Assembly (NCBI GenBank): GCA_965261775.1
Contig: OZ253477.1
Location: 124,001 to 188,000 of the forward strand
Length of the DNA stretch: 64,000 nucleotides
Reading direction: 5' to 3'
Source: G965261775 sp965261775
GTDB lineage: Bacteria > Pseudomonadota > Gammaproteobacteria > Eutrophobiales > Eutrophobiaceae
The first letter of the stretch is position 1. Each line of letters opens with the position of its first letter. The translations under genes and the position numbers were made by a program. The notes beneath the pieces were generated by a model. The model did not search any database and had not been told where the DNA came from. It was given only the letters and a program-made list of their open reading frames with translations. Positions 43,971-53,378 of this stretch are shown here, one piece after another.

Positions 43971-44978
43971 TTATTTCGAGGCTAGAATCAAGGAGAAATA
44001 AGAACGTTTGTCTTCATAGTGTCCGATAATAGAAAGATCGACTATAGACAACATTTTTTCAATATCGCTGTAGTTGTATTTTTGGCAGACCTCGGTCAGG
44101 ATAGCCTCGCCCTGCTCAAACTGTATCGACTCGTTCAGGTCTTTGATCGTGATCTTCTGTCCGTTAACGGAGACAAGTCGCATTTCAACGCGGGATTTTC
44201 CAGCGTCAAATGCGGCGTGGTGGCGAAATTTTTCCAGTTTGAAGTCGGCGTTCAGTTCGCGATTTATGACATAGAGTATATTCAGATTAAATTTTGCCGT
44301 CAGCCCCTGCTGATCATTATAGGCGGCGTTCAGCACGCTGCTGTTCTTGATGCGGTCAACCCCCAGCAAGAGCGTGTCGCCACTCTGCATGATTTCCTTC
44401 AATTCACGGATAAACCAGAGTGCTTCGGCCTTTTCAAAGTTGCCAATCGTGCTGCCGAGAAAGACAAACAGGCATTTCCCCGATATGGTGGGCAGATTGC
44501 CAAGGCCGCCGTGATAATCTCCCAAGAGCGGCTCGATCTTGAGCCAGCCATATTTTTCTTTCAGTTTTTTCCTGGAATCAATCAGGACTTCTTCACAGAC
44601 ATCAAAAGGAGCGTAAATACAATGATGATCCATCGCTTCACAGGCATTGAACAAATGCCTGGTTTTGACGGCGCAACCGCTGCCGAGTTCCAATATCTGC
44701 TTCGGACAGGTTTTTTCAATGATCTCCGGGGCGTACTGTTCCAGCAGGAGGTTTTCGGTCTGGGTTGGGTAATATTCCGGGGTGTCACATATCTGATCAA
44801 ATAATTCCGAACCGCGTTCATCGTAGAAATACTTGGATGACAGACTCCTAGGCTGGGTCAGAAGCGACGCACGTACATCATCAATCATATCAGGTATCGG
44901 GAATGTCGGCGTCACTGCTGTGCAAATCCCGTTTTTTCTGGAAGGGTTGCCCGTGCCCTTATTGTCGCAAGCATCCAT
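43971..44978 (-). CDS. egtD: L-histidine N-alpha-methyltransferase (EgtD-like)
   Basis: A 335-residue SAM methyltransferase of the EgtD family. The SAM motif ELGSGCAVKT lies at residues 97–106; SSKYFYDERGSELFDQIC near 47–64 and the later segment LLLGVDRIK are typical. EgtD trimethylates histidine to hercynine, the first step to ergothioneine. No egtB is adjacent, so the complete pathway cannot be shown from this window. Confidence 0.9.
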   Translation of the reverse strand: MDACDNKGTGNPSRKNGICTAVTPTFPIPDMIDDVRASLLTQPRSLSSKYFYDERGSELFDQICDTPEYYPTQTENLLLEQYAPEIIEKTCPKQILELGSGCAVKTRHLFNACEAMDHHCIYAPFDVCEEVLIDSRKKLKEKYGWLKIEPLLGDYHGGLGNLPTISGKCLFVFLGSTIGNFEKAEALWFIRELKEIMQSGDTLLLGVDRIKNSSVLNAAYNDQQGLTAKFNLNILYVINRELNADFKLEKFRHHAAFDAGKSRVEMRLVSVNGQKITIKDLNESIQFEQGEAILTEVCQKYNYSDIEKMLSIVDLSIIGHYEDKRSYFSLILASK

Positions 44979-45100
44979 TGATTAATGTAAGTATCTTTTT
45001 ATTTTTTACCAAGTCTAATATCATCGGCATACGATGTCAATATGATGGGAGTGTTGATTAACCTGTATTTTTTTCAATATAACAAATCAAAACGTCCAGC

Positions 45101-47764
45101 ATGAACAGGCGAATAAATGAATATCTGAAAGAAGGCGTCACACTGATTACCCCGACACAACGGCTTTCCCGTCATCTGCGTTATCAATTTGCCGCATATC
45201 AGGCGGGGAGGGGTGAGACCGTCTGGGAAACACCTGACTGCCTGCCTTGGTCTGCTTGGTGCAAACGTGCTTTCAGACAGTTATCGTCTCATTTCGATGA
45301 TGACTTTATTCTGCTGGAGCCTTCTCAGCAGCAGTGTTTGTGGCAGGAGATTATCGGTGGCTCGGAGTACAAAGACCAGTTTTTACAGGTAGCTGCCACC
45401 GCACGCCAGGCCGTGTTAGATTATCGTTTGTGCAGGGAGTGGAGAGTCCCAGTGTTTCCAGAAGACATCTGTCTATCTGAAGACAGCCGCGCGTTTAAAA
45501 GCTGGTATGAGGCTTACGAGGCTCGCCGGCAGGCGGATGGTTTTCTGGATGAAGATTGTCTGCCAGATTATCTGAACAGTAACATCGTTAAAAAAAATGT
45601 CTGCTTCGGGAAGCTCGCTTTTTACGGGTTTGATGCGATGACAACACAGCAGGAGCATCTGATAAACGCCTTGCGCCAGGCGGGCAACGATATTGTTGAT
45701 ATTGATCCACAGCCGTGCAAGGCGACTATCGCTGTCGGAGCACAACGCGATAATTATTCCGAATGTCTGGCGGCGGCCTGTTGGGCGCGGAAACGCTTGC
45801 AGGCGCATCCATGCGAGACAATAGGTATTATTTCGCCAAATCTGGGAGCAATACGAAACGACGTGGAGCGGGCGTTTCAGGCTGTGCTTGACCCTGAACA
45901 GTTGTTGCGTTTCGGCGCGAGCGGACAAAAAATATATTCCGTTTCACTCGGCCGACCCTTGATGGATTTTCCGTTGATTCATACTGCACTCGGTCTGTTG
46001 TCGCTGGGCGGGGGGAGTATACCGCTGAATACCCTGAGTCGTTTGCTGCATTCGGTCTTTATTAAAGGAGCGGACATCGAACGTTCGCAGCGGGCAAATT
46101 TTGATGCCTTGTTAAGACAGATCGGCGAACGACGTTTGAGCGTCCGCCTGCTCTACGATCTGCATGAACGTCGTTGCCAGATACATCAGCGATGCGAGGG
46201 TTTCATTGGTCTTTTGAAGCAGAGCGGTGCCCTGATAAAAGGTGCGAAGACGAAATCACCGGGACAATGGGTGGTCAGTTTCTCGGATTATCTTTCCGCG
46301 TGGGGCTGGCCAGGAGAGCGTTCTTTGAATAGTGATGAATATCAGATATTGATGGCTTGGCGGCAGGTCCTGATACAACTGGGCGGTTTTGATTATGTCA
46401 ACAAAAAGCTCCGTTTCAATGAAGCACTGTCCTATTTGAAGCAGTTGCTGGCCGATACGCATTTCCAGCCGGAGACTGCCGAGACGCCGATACAGGTTCT
46501 GGGTATGGCTGCCGCCGCCGCGATGCGTTTTGATCGCCTGTGGATTTTGGGAATGAGTGAGGACAACTGGCCAAATCCGGTTTCCGTCAATGCCTTTGTG
46601 CCGCCGATCTGCCGTCGACGATATCGTATCCCTTCGGCCGATGCCGTTACCCAACTGCAACAGGCGCAGGAGATCACGGATAATCTGTTGTCCTCATCTG
46701 GAGAAATTATACTGAGTTACGCACGCCGGGAGGATGATCGGGAATGTCGGCCGAGCCCCTTGATTAGACCTTATCTTGACAAGGCATTGTCAGATGTCAT
46801 GGAAGATTATCAGGATTATCATAAGACATTTCTTGCTTCCGCCGTCCTTGAATACTTTACCGATAATCAGGCTCCCGCCGTTCCTGTGGGTAGACTGGCC
46901 GCAGGCGGCAGTGCCCTGTTCAAGGATCAGGCTGCCTGTCCATTCCGAGCCTTTGCCCGGCACAGATTGTACGCACGAACGCTGGCGAAAGCCGATATCG
47001 GCCCGGACATGATGACGCGTGGCAATCTTGTCCATCGTGCCCTGCAATTACTGTGGCGGGAAATTGAATGCTCGGCGAGTCTGCTTGAACAATCACATAC
47101 GGAGTTTGAACGGTTGATTCGCGACGCCGTGACGGGCGCGATTCAACAACAGCGTCGGCAGAAGCCGGAAACATTTGGCCAGCGCTTCATTGAACTTGAG
47201 CAGGAACGGCTGGAACGGTTATTGAAGGACTGGCTGGCGCTTGAATATAAACGGCCGAAATTCAGGGCATTTTCCTTGGAAGAGAAAGAAACGGTGAAAT
47301 TTGCAGATATGGAATTCGATCTGCGTATGGATCGGGTGGACGAACTGGCAGATGGACGTTGTGTGATCATTGATTACAAGACTGGTAAAATTAGCAGGAA
47401 TGACTGGGAATCAGACAGACCCAGTGAGCCTCAGTTGCCGCTTTACGCGGTGACCTGTAAGAGACCGGTTGCCGCGATAGCGTTCGCGTGCTTGAAACGT
47501 GGTGACCCCGGTTTTGTTGGTCTGGGGGAAGACAGGGATATTCTCCCCGATATTAAATCAGATGGTGTCTCGTCGTGGCAACAGCAGCTCAAAGATTGGG
47601 AACGGGTGTTGCTGAAACTTGCACGCGACTACCGAACAGGCGTAGCGGCGATCGACCCTGTCAGAACGGCGTGCCGCTATTGTGATTTGCATGCCTTGTG
47701 TCGCATTAATGAGCGTATTGATAATCCCGCCGTATTCAATGACGGGGAAGGGAAAAGTGTCTGA
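45101..47764 (+). CDS. AddB-like inactivated helicase with PD-(D/E)XK nuclease
   Basis: An 887-residue DNA-repair protein. The C-terminal RecB-type nuclease domain has LRMDRVDELADGRCVIIDYKTGK. Four cysteines, Cys613 (AACPFRAF) plus Cys858, Cys861 and Cys867 (CRYCDLHALC), match the iron-sulfur staple of AddB nucleases. No Walker A is obvious at the N-terminus (GVTLITPTQRLSRHLR), so its helicase domain is probably not catalytic. It is coupled to the AddA-like gene by an 8-bp overlap, suggesting an end-processing complex. Confidence 0.88.
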   Translation: MNRRINEYLKEGVTLITPTQRLSRHLRYQFAAYQAGRGETVWETPDCLPWSAWCKRAFRQLSSHFDDDFILLEPSQQQCLWQEIIGGSEYKDQFLQVAATARQAVLDYRLCREWRVPVFPEDICLSEDSRAFKSWYEAYEARRQADGFLDEDCLPDYLNSNIVKKNVCFGKLAFYGFDAMTTQQEHLINALRQAGNDIVDIDPQPCKATIAVGAQRDNYSECLAAACWARKRLQAHPCETIGIISPNLGAIRNDVERAFQAVLDPEQLLRFGASGQKIYSVSLGRPLMDFPLIHTALGLLSLGGGSIPLNTLSRLLHSVFIKGADIERSQRANFDALLRQIGERRLSVRLLYDLHERRCQIHQRCEGFIGLLKQSGALIKGAKTKSPGQWVVSFSDYLSAWGWPGERSLNSDEYQILMAWRQVLIQLGGFDYVNKKLRFNEALSYLKQLLADTHFQPETAETPIQVLGMAAAAAMRFDRLWILGMSEDNWPNPVSVNAFVPPICRRRYRIPSADAVTQLQQAQEITDNLLSSSGEIILSYARREDDRECRPSPLIRPYLDKALSDVMEDYQDYHKTFLASAVLEYFTDNQAPAVPVGRLAAGGSALFKDQAACPFRAFARHRLYARTLAKADIGPDMMTRGNLVHRALQLLWREIECSASLLEQSHTEFERLIRDAVTGAIQQQRRQKPETFGQRFIELEQERLERLLKDWLALEYKRPKFRAFSLEEKETVKFADMEFDLRMDRVDELADGRCVIIDYKTGKISRNDWESDRPSEPQLPLYAVTCKRPVAAIAFACLKRGDPGFVGLGEDRDILPDIKSDGVSSWQQQLKDWERVLLKLARDYRTGVAAIDPVRTACRYCDLHALCRINERIDNPAVFNDGEGKSV

Positions 47765-50700
47765 GTTTGTTGACCAACGTGAGCGCGATCGGGCTTTAGA
47801 CCCGGCAGCGTCCTTCATAATTCAGGCGCCGGCCGGTTCCGGCAAGACGGGATTATTAATTCAGCGTTATCTGAAACTGTTGGTGCTGGTCAACGAGCCG
47901 GAAGAAATTATCGCCATCACCTTCACTCGCAAAGCGGCAGCGGAAATGCGGAATCGCATCCTGGAGGCGTTGGAAATGGCGATGCGGGAGCGACCATCTG
48001 AAGATGACCACGGTAAAAAGATCGCTGCTCTGGCCGGGGCTGTGTTAAAACGGGATAGGGTGAGGGACTGGCGAATACTGGACAATCCAGCGCGTCTTCG
48101 CATACAGACAATTGATTCGCTCTGTGCCTCCTTGACGAGACAGATGCCGCTGATGTCGCGACTGGGTACGCGACCGGACTTGTTGGAAGATGCCACGGAT
48201 TTATACCGGCAGGCTGCTGCCAATACATTGCGTGAGCTTGAAGGCAATAAAAGCTGGTCAGAAGCTATTGCGGGCCTGATCCTCCTCATGGATAACAATC
48301 TGCCGTATCTCAGGGATCTTATCGTCGATATGTTGAGGAAACGCGACCAGTGGTTGCGCTATGTCGTGCGGGAACACGACCGGGACGACATGGAACGTTC
48401 ACTTGTTGATTTGATTGAAGATCAGTTAAAGGTCGTAAAAAATATCTTTCCACGACAATGTATTGATAAATTGGTCTCGCTAGCGCAGTTTGCCGCCCGC
48501 CATCTACCGGAGGACGGGGCCGATAATCCTGTCCGGCATTGCACCGGATTAAGCATCCTGCCATCCACCGACGTCGCTGCGTTTGAAAAATGGCTTGGTA
48601 TCTGTGAATTGTTACTGACGCGGAAAGGGGAGTGGCGCAGACGATTTTCCGCGAAAGAGGGCTTTCCGTCTCAAGCTGGCAGGAAAGCGGAGGAGGCCGA
48701 AGAATATCGTGCCCGTAAAGAACAGGCTACGGGACTGATAGTGGAATTGCGGCGGTCGGCGGGATTGCGACAGGCACTCAGGCGTGTCAGGGTATTACCT
48801 CCTGTGTACTATACCGACGCCGAATGGGAGATTGTGCAAGCCTTGTGCGAACTGCTCAAACTGGCCACCGGACATCTGCGTCTGCTCTTCGCCGAACATA
48901 ACCAAATGGACTTCATCGGGGTTGCCGAGGCCGCCTATGAAGCGCTCGGCCCGGAAGACAACCCGACTGATCTGGCTCTGGTGTTGGACTACCGTATCAA
49001 GCATTTACTGGTGGACGAATATCAGGATATCTCGTTCAGTCAGTACCGCCTGTTGCACGCCTTGACGCGCGAATGGTCGACGGGTGATAATCGCAGTCTG
49101 TTTCTGGTCGGTGACCCCATGCAATCCATCTATCGTTTTCGCGAAGCGGAGGTGGGTCTCTTTATCAAGACCTTTGAGGAACGGTGCTTGGGCAATGTCC
49201 CCTTGCAATCACTGCGTCTTCAGGTCAATTTCCGTTCACAACAGGCCATCGTGCAATGGGTTAACGATCACTTCAAGCATATTTTTCCTGCGCGGAACGA
49301 TGTGTTCACCGGTGCTGTTTCTTTTAGTGAGGCGAAGGCCCACAGGCCATCTGTTGATGGCGCAGGGGTTTTTGTGCATTCCTTGTATGGAACAAGCATC
49401 CTTGAGGAAGCGCACCATGCCGCCGACGTCATTGAAGAAACAAGGCGAAAATACTCGGGTGAAACGATTGCGGTGCTGGTGCGCAGTCGTTTGCATTTAC
49501 AGAAACTCATCCCTCTCCTGCACACCGCCGGAATCGATTTTGAAGCTATAGAGATTGAGAGTTTGGGCACGCGTGGAGCGATACAGGATTTGCTCGCTTT
49601 GCTTTGCGCTTTTTTGTTTCCAGCAGAACGCGTGGCTTGGCTGGCTTGTCTACGTGCGCCTTGGTGCGGGTTAACCCTTAACTCTTTGTTTTGCCTGGCT
49701 CAAGATCGGAACAAGACGCTCTGGGACAGCATTGATGACGCTGCGCTGATAGCGAAGTTGGATGAAGGTGACCGGACGAGACTGGAAAGACTAAAAACAG
49801 CCTTCATTGAGGCATTCAATGAAAGACAGCGCTTACCCTTGCGCCAGATGCTTGAAACGCTCTGGCGCCGGCTGGGCGGTCCGGCGACATTAAATAGCGA
49901 GGCCGAACTTGAGAATTGCGAGAGGTTTTTCCAGTTGGTGGAACGACTGGATAAAAGCGGCGGTATTGACGATTTGGCAGAACTGGAGAGACGTGTGGAT
50001 GGTCTCTTTGCGAGTGCCCCCCCGACTACGGACAAGCCGGTGCAAATCATGACCATGCACAAGGCAAAGGGTTTGGAATTCGACCACGTCATTTTGCCTT
50101 GCCTAGGGCGATCCCCCCGTTTTAGCCAACGTGATTTAATGATATGGCTGTTGCGGCACGACGCAAGGCGGGAACAGCTCATAATGGCGCCGTTGCCCGC
50201 AATTGAAGACACCGAAAAAGGACGGTTTTCGCCAATTTATCACTACATCGACATGATTGACAAGGATCGGCAAATCTTCGAGGAGGTGCGCTTGCTGTAT
50301 GTTGCCGCGACCCGCAGTAAATGCAGTCTGCATCTGATCGGACATGTCGAACTGCCCCGGCAGGGGGCAGCGCCCCAACCGCGAAACCGATCATTATTGT
50401 CCCTGCTTTGGCCTGTCGTGAAGTCCGATTATCAGGGAGGTGCTACGCTGGCGCATGCTCCGGGAAATGGAAAGGCTGATTTTATCGTTTCACAGGAGAC
50501 GCGGCGGCTTGCTGACCCTTGGACCCCTCCCGTCCCGCTAAAGCGGATTAAACAGCCCGAGGCCGTACGATATAGGATAAAATACCCGCAGGAGACGGTT
50601 GAGTTTGAATGGGCGGGTGACGTGATACGCCATGTCGGTTCAGTCGTTCACCAGGTGCTTTGGTGGATCGCAACAGAGGGGCTTGAACATTGGCAGGATG

Positions 50701-51161
50701 CGCGGATCCGCTCATCGAGACCTCTCTTTAACAGGATGCTGCAACAACAAGGCGTGTCGAAAGATATGCTACCGCTAGCGCTGGGACGGGTGCAGGATGC
50801 TCTGAGCAACACGCTCGCGGATGAACGGGGTCAATGGATCCTTTCGACGCAACATGGGCAGCCACGGAATGAATATCCGATAACCGGGTTCTATTGCGGA
50901 GAACTCGTCAATGCAATTTTGGACAGGACATTTATTGACGAGCAGGATATCCGCTGGATTATTGACTACAAGACCGGTCGTTACGATGGTGCGGATCCGG
51001 AGGCTTTTCTGAACCAGGAACAGGAACGTTATCGGGAACAACTGGAAACTTATGCGGCGTTGATGTGGCGTCCCGGCGGGGTGCCGATCCGGCTGGGGCT
51101 GTATTTCCCATTGTTGCGGGGCTGGCGCGAATGGTCCTTTGATGCAAGGACAATTGCATAA
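47757..51161 (+). CDS. AddA/RecB-like UvrD-family helicase-nuclease
   Basis: A 1134-residue superfamily-1 helicase with a C-terminal nuclease. Walker A APAGSGKT is at residues 24–31, motif II LLVDEYQDIS near 420, a late helicase motif TMHKAKGLEFDHVILP near 765, and nuclease motif IIDYKTGRYDG near 1065. GTG 47757 with GGAAGGG ahead gives the start MSEFVDQRERDRALDP; ATG 47739 is an alternative. With the upstream AddB-like gene it probably resects double-strand breaks. Confidence 0.9.
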   Translation: MSEFVDQRERDRALDPAASFIIQAPAGSGKTGLLIQRYLKLLVLVNEPEEIIAITFTRKAAAEMRNRILEALEMAMRERPSEDDHGKKIAALAGAVLKRDRVRDWRILDNPARLRIQTIDSLCASLTRQMPLMSRLGTRPDLLEDATDLYRQAAANTLRELEGNKSWSEAIAGLILLMDNNLPYLRDLIVDMLRKRDQWLRYVVREHDRDDMERSLVDLIEDQLKVVKNIFPRQCIDKLVSLAQFAARHLPEDGADNPVRHCTGLSILPSTDVAAFEKWLGICELLLTRKGEWRRRFSAKEGFPSQAGRKAEEAEEYRARKEQATGLIVELRRSAGLRQALRRVRVLPPVYYTDAEWEIVQALCELLKLATGHLRLLFAEHNQMDFIGVAEAAYEALGPEDNPTDLALVLDYRIKHLLVDEYQDISFSQYRLLHALTREWSTGDNRSLFLVGDPMQSIYRFREAEVGLFIKTFEERCLGNVPLQSLRLQVNFRSQQAIVQWVNDHFKHIFPARNDVFTGAVSFSEAKAHRPSVDGAGVFVHSLYGTSILEEAHHAADVIEETRRKYSGETIAVLVRSRLHLQKLIPLLHTAGIDFEAIEIESLGTRGAIQDLLALLCAFLFPAERVAWLACLRAPWCGLTLNSLFCLAQDRNKTLWDSIDDAALIAKLDEGDRTRLERLKTAFIEAFNERQRLPLRQMLETLWRRLGGPATLNSEAELENCERFFQLVERLDKSGGIDDLAELERRVDGLFASAPPTTDKPVQIMTMHKAKGLEFDHVILPCLGRSPRFSQRDLMIWLLRHDARREQLIMAPLPAIEDTEKGRFSPIYHYIDMIDKDRQIFEEVRLLYVAATRSKCSLHLIGHVELPRQGAAPQPRNRSLLSLLWPVVKSDYQGGATLAHAPGNGKADFIVSQETRRLADPWTPPVPLKRIKQPEAVRYRIKYPQETVEFEWAGDVIRHVGSVVHQVLWWIATEGLEHWQDARIRSSRPLFNRMLQQQGVSKDMLPLALGRVQDALSNTLADERGQWILSTQHGQPRNEYPITGFYCGELVNAILDRTFIDEQDIRWIIDYKTGRYDGADPEAFLNQEQERYREQLETYAALMWRPGGVPIRLGLYFPLLRGWREWSFDARTIA

Positions 51162-51838
51162 TAAAAATCTGCTTGATATTTTCAAACACGGGGTTGTTAT
51201 TAAGATGATACGAACAATGCGTGAATAAATATTTATCAATACTTTGACAAGCGGGAGGACCATAGCACAAACTGACTATGGTTGATTATCCGACCAGGCA
51301 AAGCCTGTCACGAGGAGAGGCCAGGGAAATAAATCAGGAAAAAACAACGAGTGGCGATACTGTCACGCCGACATCGGCCGGATCGTATGTAGCAAGTGTT
51401 TATCGGTTATTCCATTACTCTCAATTGGCTGATATGAGTAATCTGTTGCGGGATGAGGGACCTCCGAGAGCAACCCGCCAAGCGGCTGTTATTACGAATA
51501 AGCGGATGCCAGCACTGATCGCCGCTGTCTCGATATATGCTGAGCACGACCGGCTGAGCAACGCCATCCGCAACGATTAAGACGACCCTGCCGAAACGCT
51601 GGAGATTTTGGTTGTCTCACCGGCAGATGTCATGGATTATTTTATTTGTGCTTTTCAGAGTGCTTCGCGGCCGGATTTGGGACGAGGGATGATCGGATCT
51701 CCGCCCCCGATTGGGGCATATTGGGGACATGCTTTTTACGGGAATGGTGACAGTGAGGTTTTCAGGGCATTAGCAATCTGTGCTATCTGCGGATAAACTA
51801 TTATCATAGTGACTTTTAATAATGGAAGAATATAGATA
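51162..51838 (+). other. 677-bp region with one interrupted open frame
   Basis: On the plus strand a frame of 172 codons runs from ATG 51278 to 51796 with a single TAA at 51578. The text before (SVYRLFHYSQLADMSNLL) and after (ILVVSPADVMDYFICAFQS) the stop looks protein-like, but no family is recognised and there is no good ribosome site. It could be a decayed gene or chance. Nothing else was seen. Confidence 0.3.
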
Positions 51839-52669
51839 ATGAATAATCTGGAAAATATCATCACCGAGCAATTTGATAGCCTTGCTGATTTGGAATCCGT
51901 CAACGTAGACGAGGCGGTCAGAGAGGCTGTGATGGAAACCCTCTTAAAGCTGGACAGCGGTCAGTTGAGAGTGGCGGAAAAGATTGATGGGGAATGGGTT
52001 GTGCATCAGTGGCTGAAGAAGGCAGTGTTGCTCTCTTTTATGTTGGATAATAATATTGTCATTCAGGGCGGTCATACCAATTATTTCGATAAAGTCCCGC
52101 ATAAGTTTTATGGCTATACCAAGGGTAATTTCATTGAAACCGGTGCCCGTGTAGTGCCGGTGGCAACGGTCAGACGCGGCAGTTATATTGGTCAGAACGT
52201 TGTGCTGATGCCTAGTTTTGTCAATGTTGGCGCCTATGTTGATGATGGCACAATGGTGGATACTTGGGCGACGGTTGGTTCCTGTGCTCAAATCGGCAAG
52301 AATGTCCACCTTTCTGGCGGGGTTGGTGTCGGTGGTGTGCTGGAGCCATTACAAGCCAAGCCGACGATTATTGAGGATGATTGTTTTATCGGGGCACGTT
52401 CTGAGGTGGTGGAGGGTGTGATAGTCGGTGCGGGGTCGGTGATTTCAATGGGAGTTTATCTCGGTCAGAGTACCCGTATCTATCATCGCGATACCGGCGA
52501 GATCACCTACGGTTATATCCCGCCGGGTTCTGTTGTGGTCCCGGGTAACCTGCCTTCAAATGACGGCAAATACAGTTTGTATTGCGCTGTTATTGTCAAA
52601 AATGTGGATGAGAAGACGCGCGGTAAAGTTGCTATCAATGAGATTTTGCGCGATTCGAGCGGGGGATAG
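51839..52669 (+). CDS. dapD: Tetrahydrodipicolinate N-succinyltransferase DapD
   Basis: A 276-residue trimeric acyltransferase of the lysine/diaminopimelate pathway. The N-terminal helical domain is followed by left-handed beta-helix hexapeptide repeats (about residues 100–225: VPVATVRRGSYIGQNVVLMP, GVGGVLEP, FIGARSEVVEGVIVG) and the C-terminal succinyl-CoA segment IPPGSVVVPG. Length is normal. It stands alone, without dapC or dapE nearby. Confidence 0.96.
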   Translation: MNNLENIITEQFDSLADLESVNVDEAVREAVMETLLKLDSGQLRVAEKIDGEWVVHQWLKKAVLLSFMLDNNIVIQGGHTNYFDKVPHKFYGYTKGNFIETGARVVPVATVRRGSYIGQNVVLMPSFVNVGAYVDDGTMVDTWATVGSCAQIGKNVHLSGGVGVGGVLEPLQAKPTIIEDDCFIGARSEVVEGVIVGAGSVISMGVYLGQSTRIYHRDTGEITYGYIPPGSVVVPGNLPSNDGKYSLYCAVIVKNVDEKTRGKVAINEILRDSSGG

Positions 52670-52781
52670 GGAATTTAATACTTGTCCTGCGTGTCGAATG
52701 TTGGAGAATGAATAAAATTTATGTATGATATGAATACAGGAGTAGGCTGGAACAGGTCGACTGTCTGGTCTGAATGAAATT

Positions 52782-53117
52782 ATGATTACGACCAATACTG
52801 ATATTGAAAAATACTGCGCGGCGATCTTTATCGGCTTTTTGCTCTTTTTTGGGGTTTTCGGTTCAAGCGTTTTTGCGGAGCAGGCAAAAGAAGGGCATTC
52901 ATCGCTTGATACTCAAGCCGAGCGGCAGGTGATTGATGATCCCCCAAGACATCTGGACGGTGATTTGGTGTTGCCTAATGAATATCGCGAGACAGAAGAG
53001 GAAAAGAACTGTATCACGATTTGCGAACGTTGGGGACAGGATTGTGTTATCAATCCGGAGACGGGTACCAGGAAATGTCGGCGGATTTGTAAATCATTAA
53101 CACAACAGTGCTTCTGA
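52782..53117 (+). CDS. Small secreted protein with two CX3CX6C blocks
   Basis: A 111-residue protein I do not recognise. A signal peptide (hydrophobic residues 13–31, cleavage near VFA-EQ) is followed by a polar linker and six cysteines in a strict pattern: Cys77-x3-Cys81-x6-Cys88-x10-Cys99-x3-Cys103-x6-Cys110, two identical blocks. Export and even cysteine count suggest three disulfides or a metal site in the periplasm. The last cysteine is followed by one residue. The start lacks a strong ribosome site. Confidence 0.7.
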   Translation: MITTNTDIEKYCAAIFIGFLLFFGVFGSSVFAEQAKEGHSSLDTQAERQVIDDPPRHLDGDLVLPNEYRETEEEKNCITICERWGQDCVINPETGTRKCRRICKSLTQQCF

Positions 53118-53168
53118 GCATGGTTGTGTAACCGCCGTGTTAATTGCTTCACGATTTTTCAAATACGA

Positions 53169-53197
53169 TTGAACATCAATATTCTGTCGGCAATACT
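53169..53197 (+). promoter_or_regulatory. Candidate sigma-70 promoter for tRNA-Leu
   Basis: TTGAAC (53169–53174), a 17-bp spacer and AATACT (53192–53197) form a good promoter 13 bp before the tRNA. Each hexamer matches consensus at four or more positions. Confidence 0.5.
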
Positions 53198-53209
53198 GGA
53201 TTGAAGCAG

Positions 53210-53295
53210 GCGAAAGTGGCGGAATTTGGTAGACGCGCTGGATTTAGGTTCCAGTGGGGCATCCCGTGAGAGTTCGAGTCTCTCCTTTCGCACCA
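53210..53295 (+). tRNA. tRNA-Leu (anticodon TAG)
   Basis: An 86-nt tRNA with acceptor stem GCGAAAG/CTTTCGC, discriminator A and encoded CCA. The anticodon stem CTGGA/TCCAG encloses a loop with TAG, and a long variable arm (class II) confirms leucine. A tRNA-Leu just before tig is conserved in many gammaproteobacteria. Confidence 0.96.
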
Positions 53296-53378
53296 GATAT
53301 CGCCCTCGTTGAGGGGGAACGGGTTCATCACCGTAGATGTGGTTGGTAATGTATATTCTTTAAATTTTGAAGGAGAGC

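Noticed and set aside
44019..44804. A 261-codon plus-strand frame opposite egtD
   Set aside because: It is antisense to a well-supported methyltransferase, without a ribosome site or family similarity.
53306..53318. CCCTC-GTT-GAGGG hairpin after tRNA-Leu as a terminator
   Set aside because: The stem is only 5 bp and there is no following T-run; it may aid tRNA 3' processing but does not qualify as a terminator.
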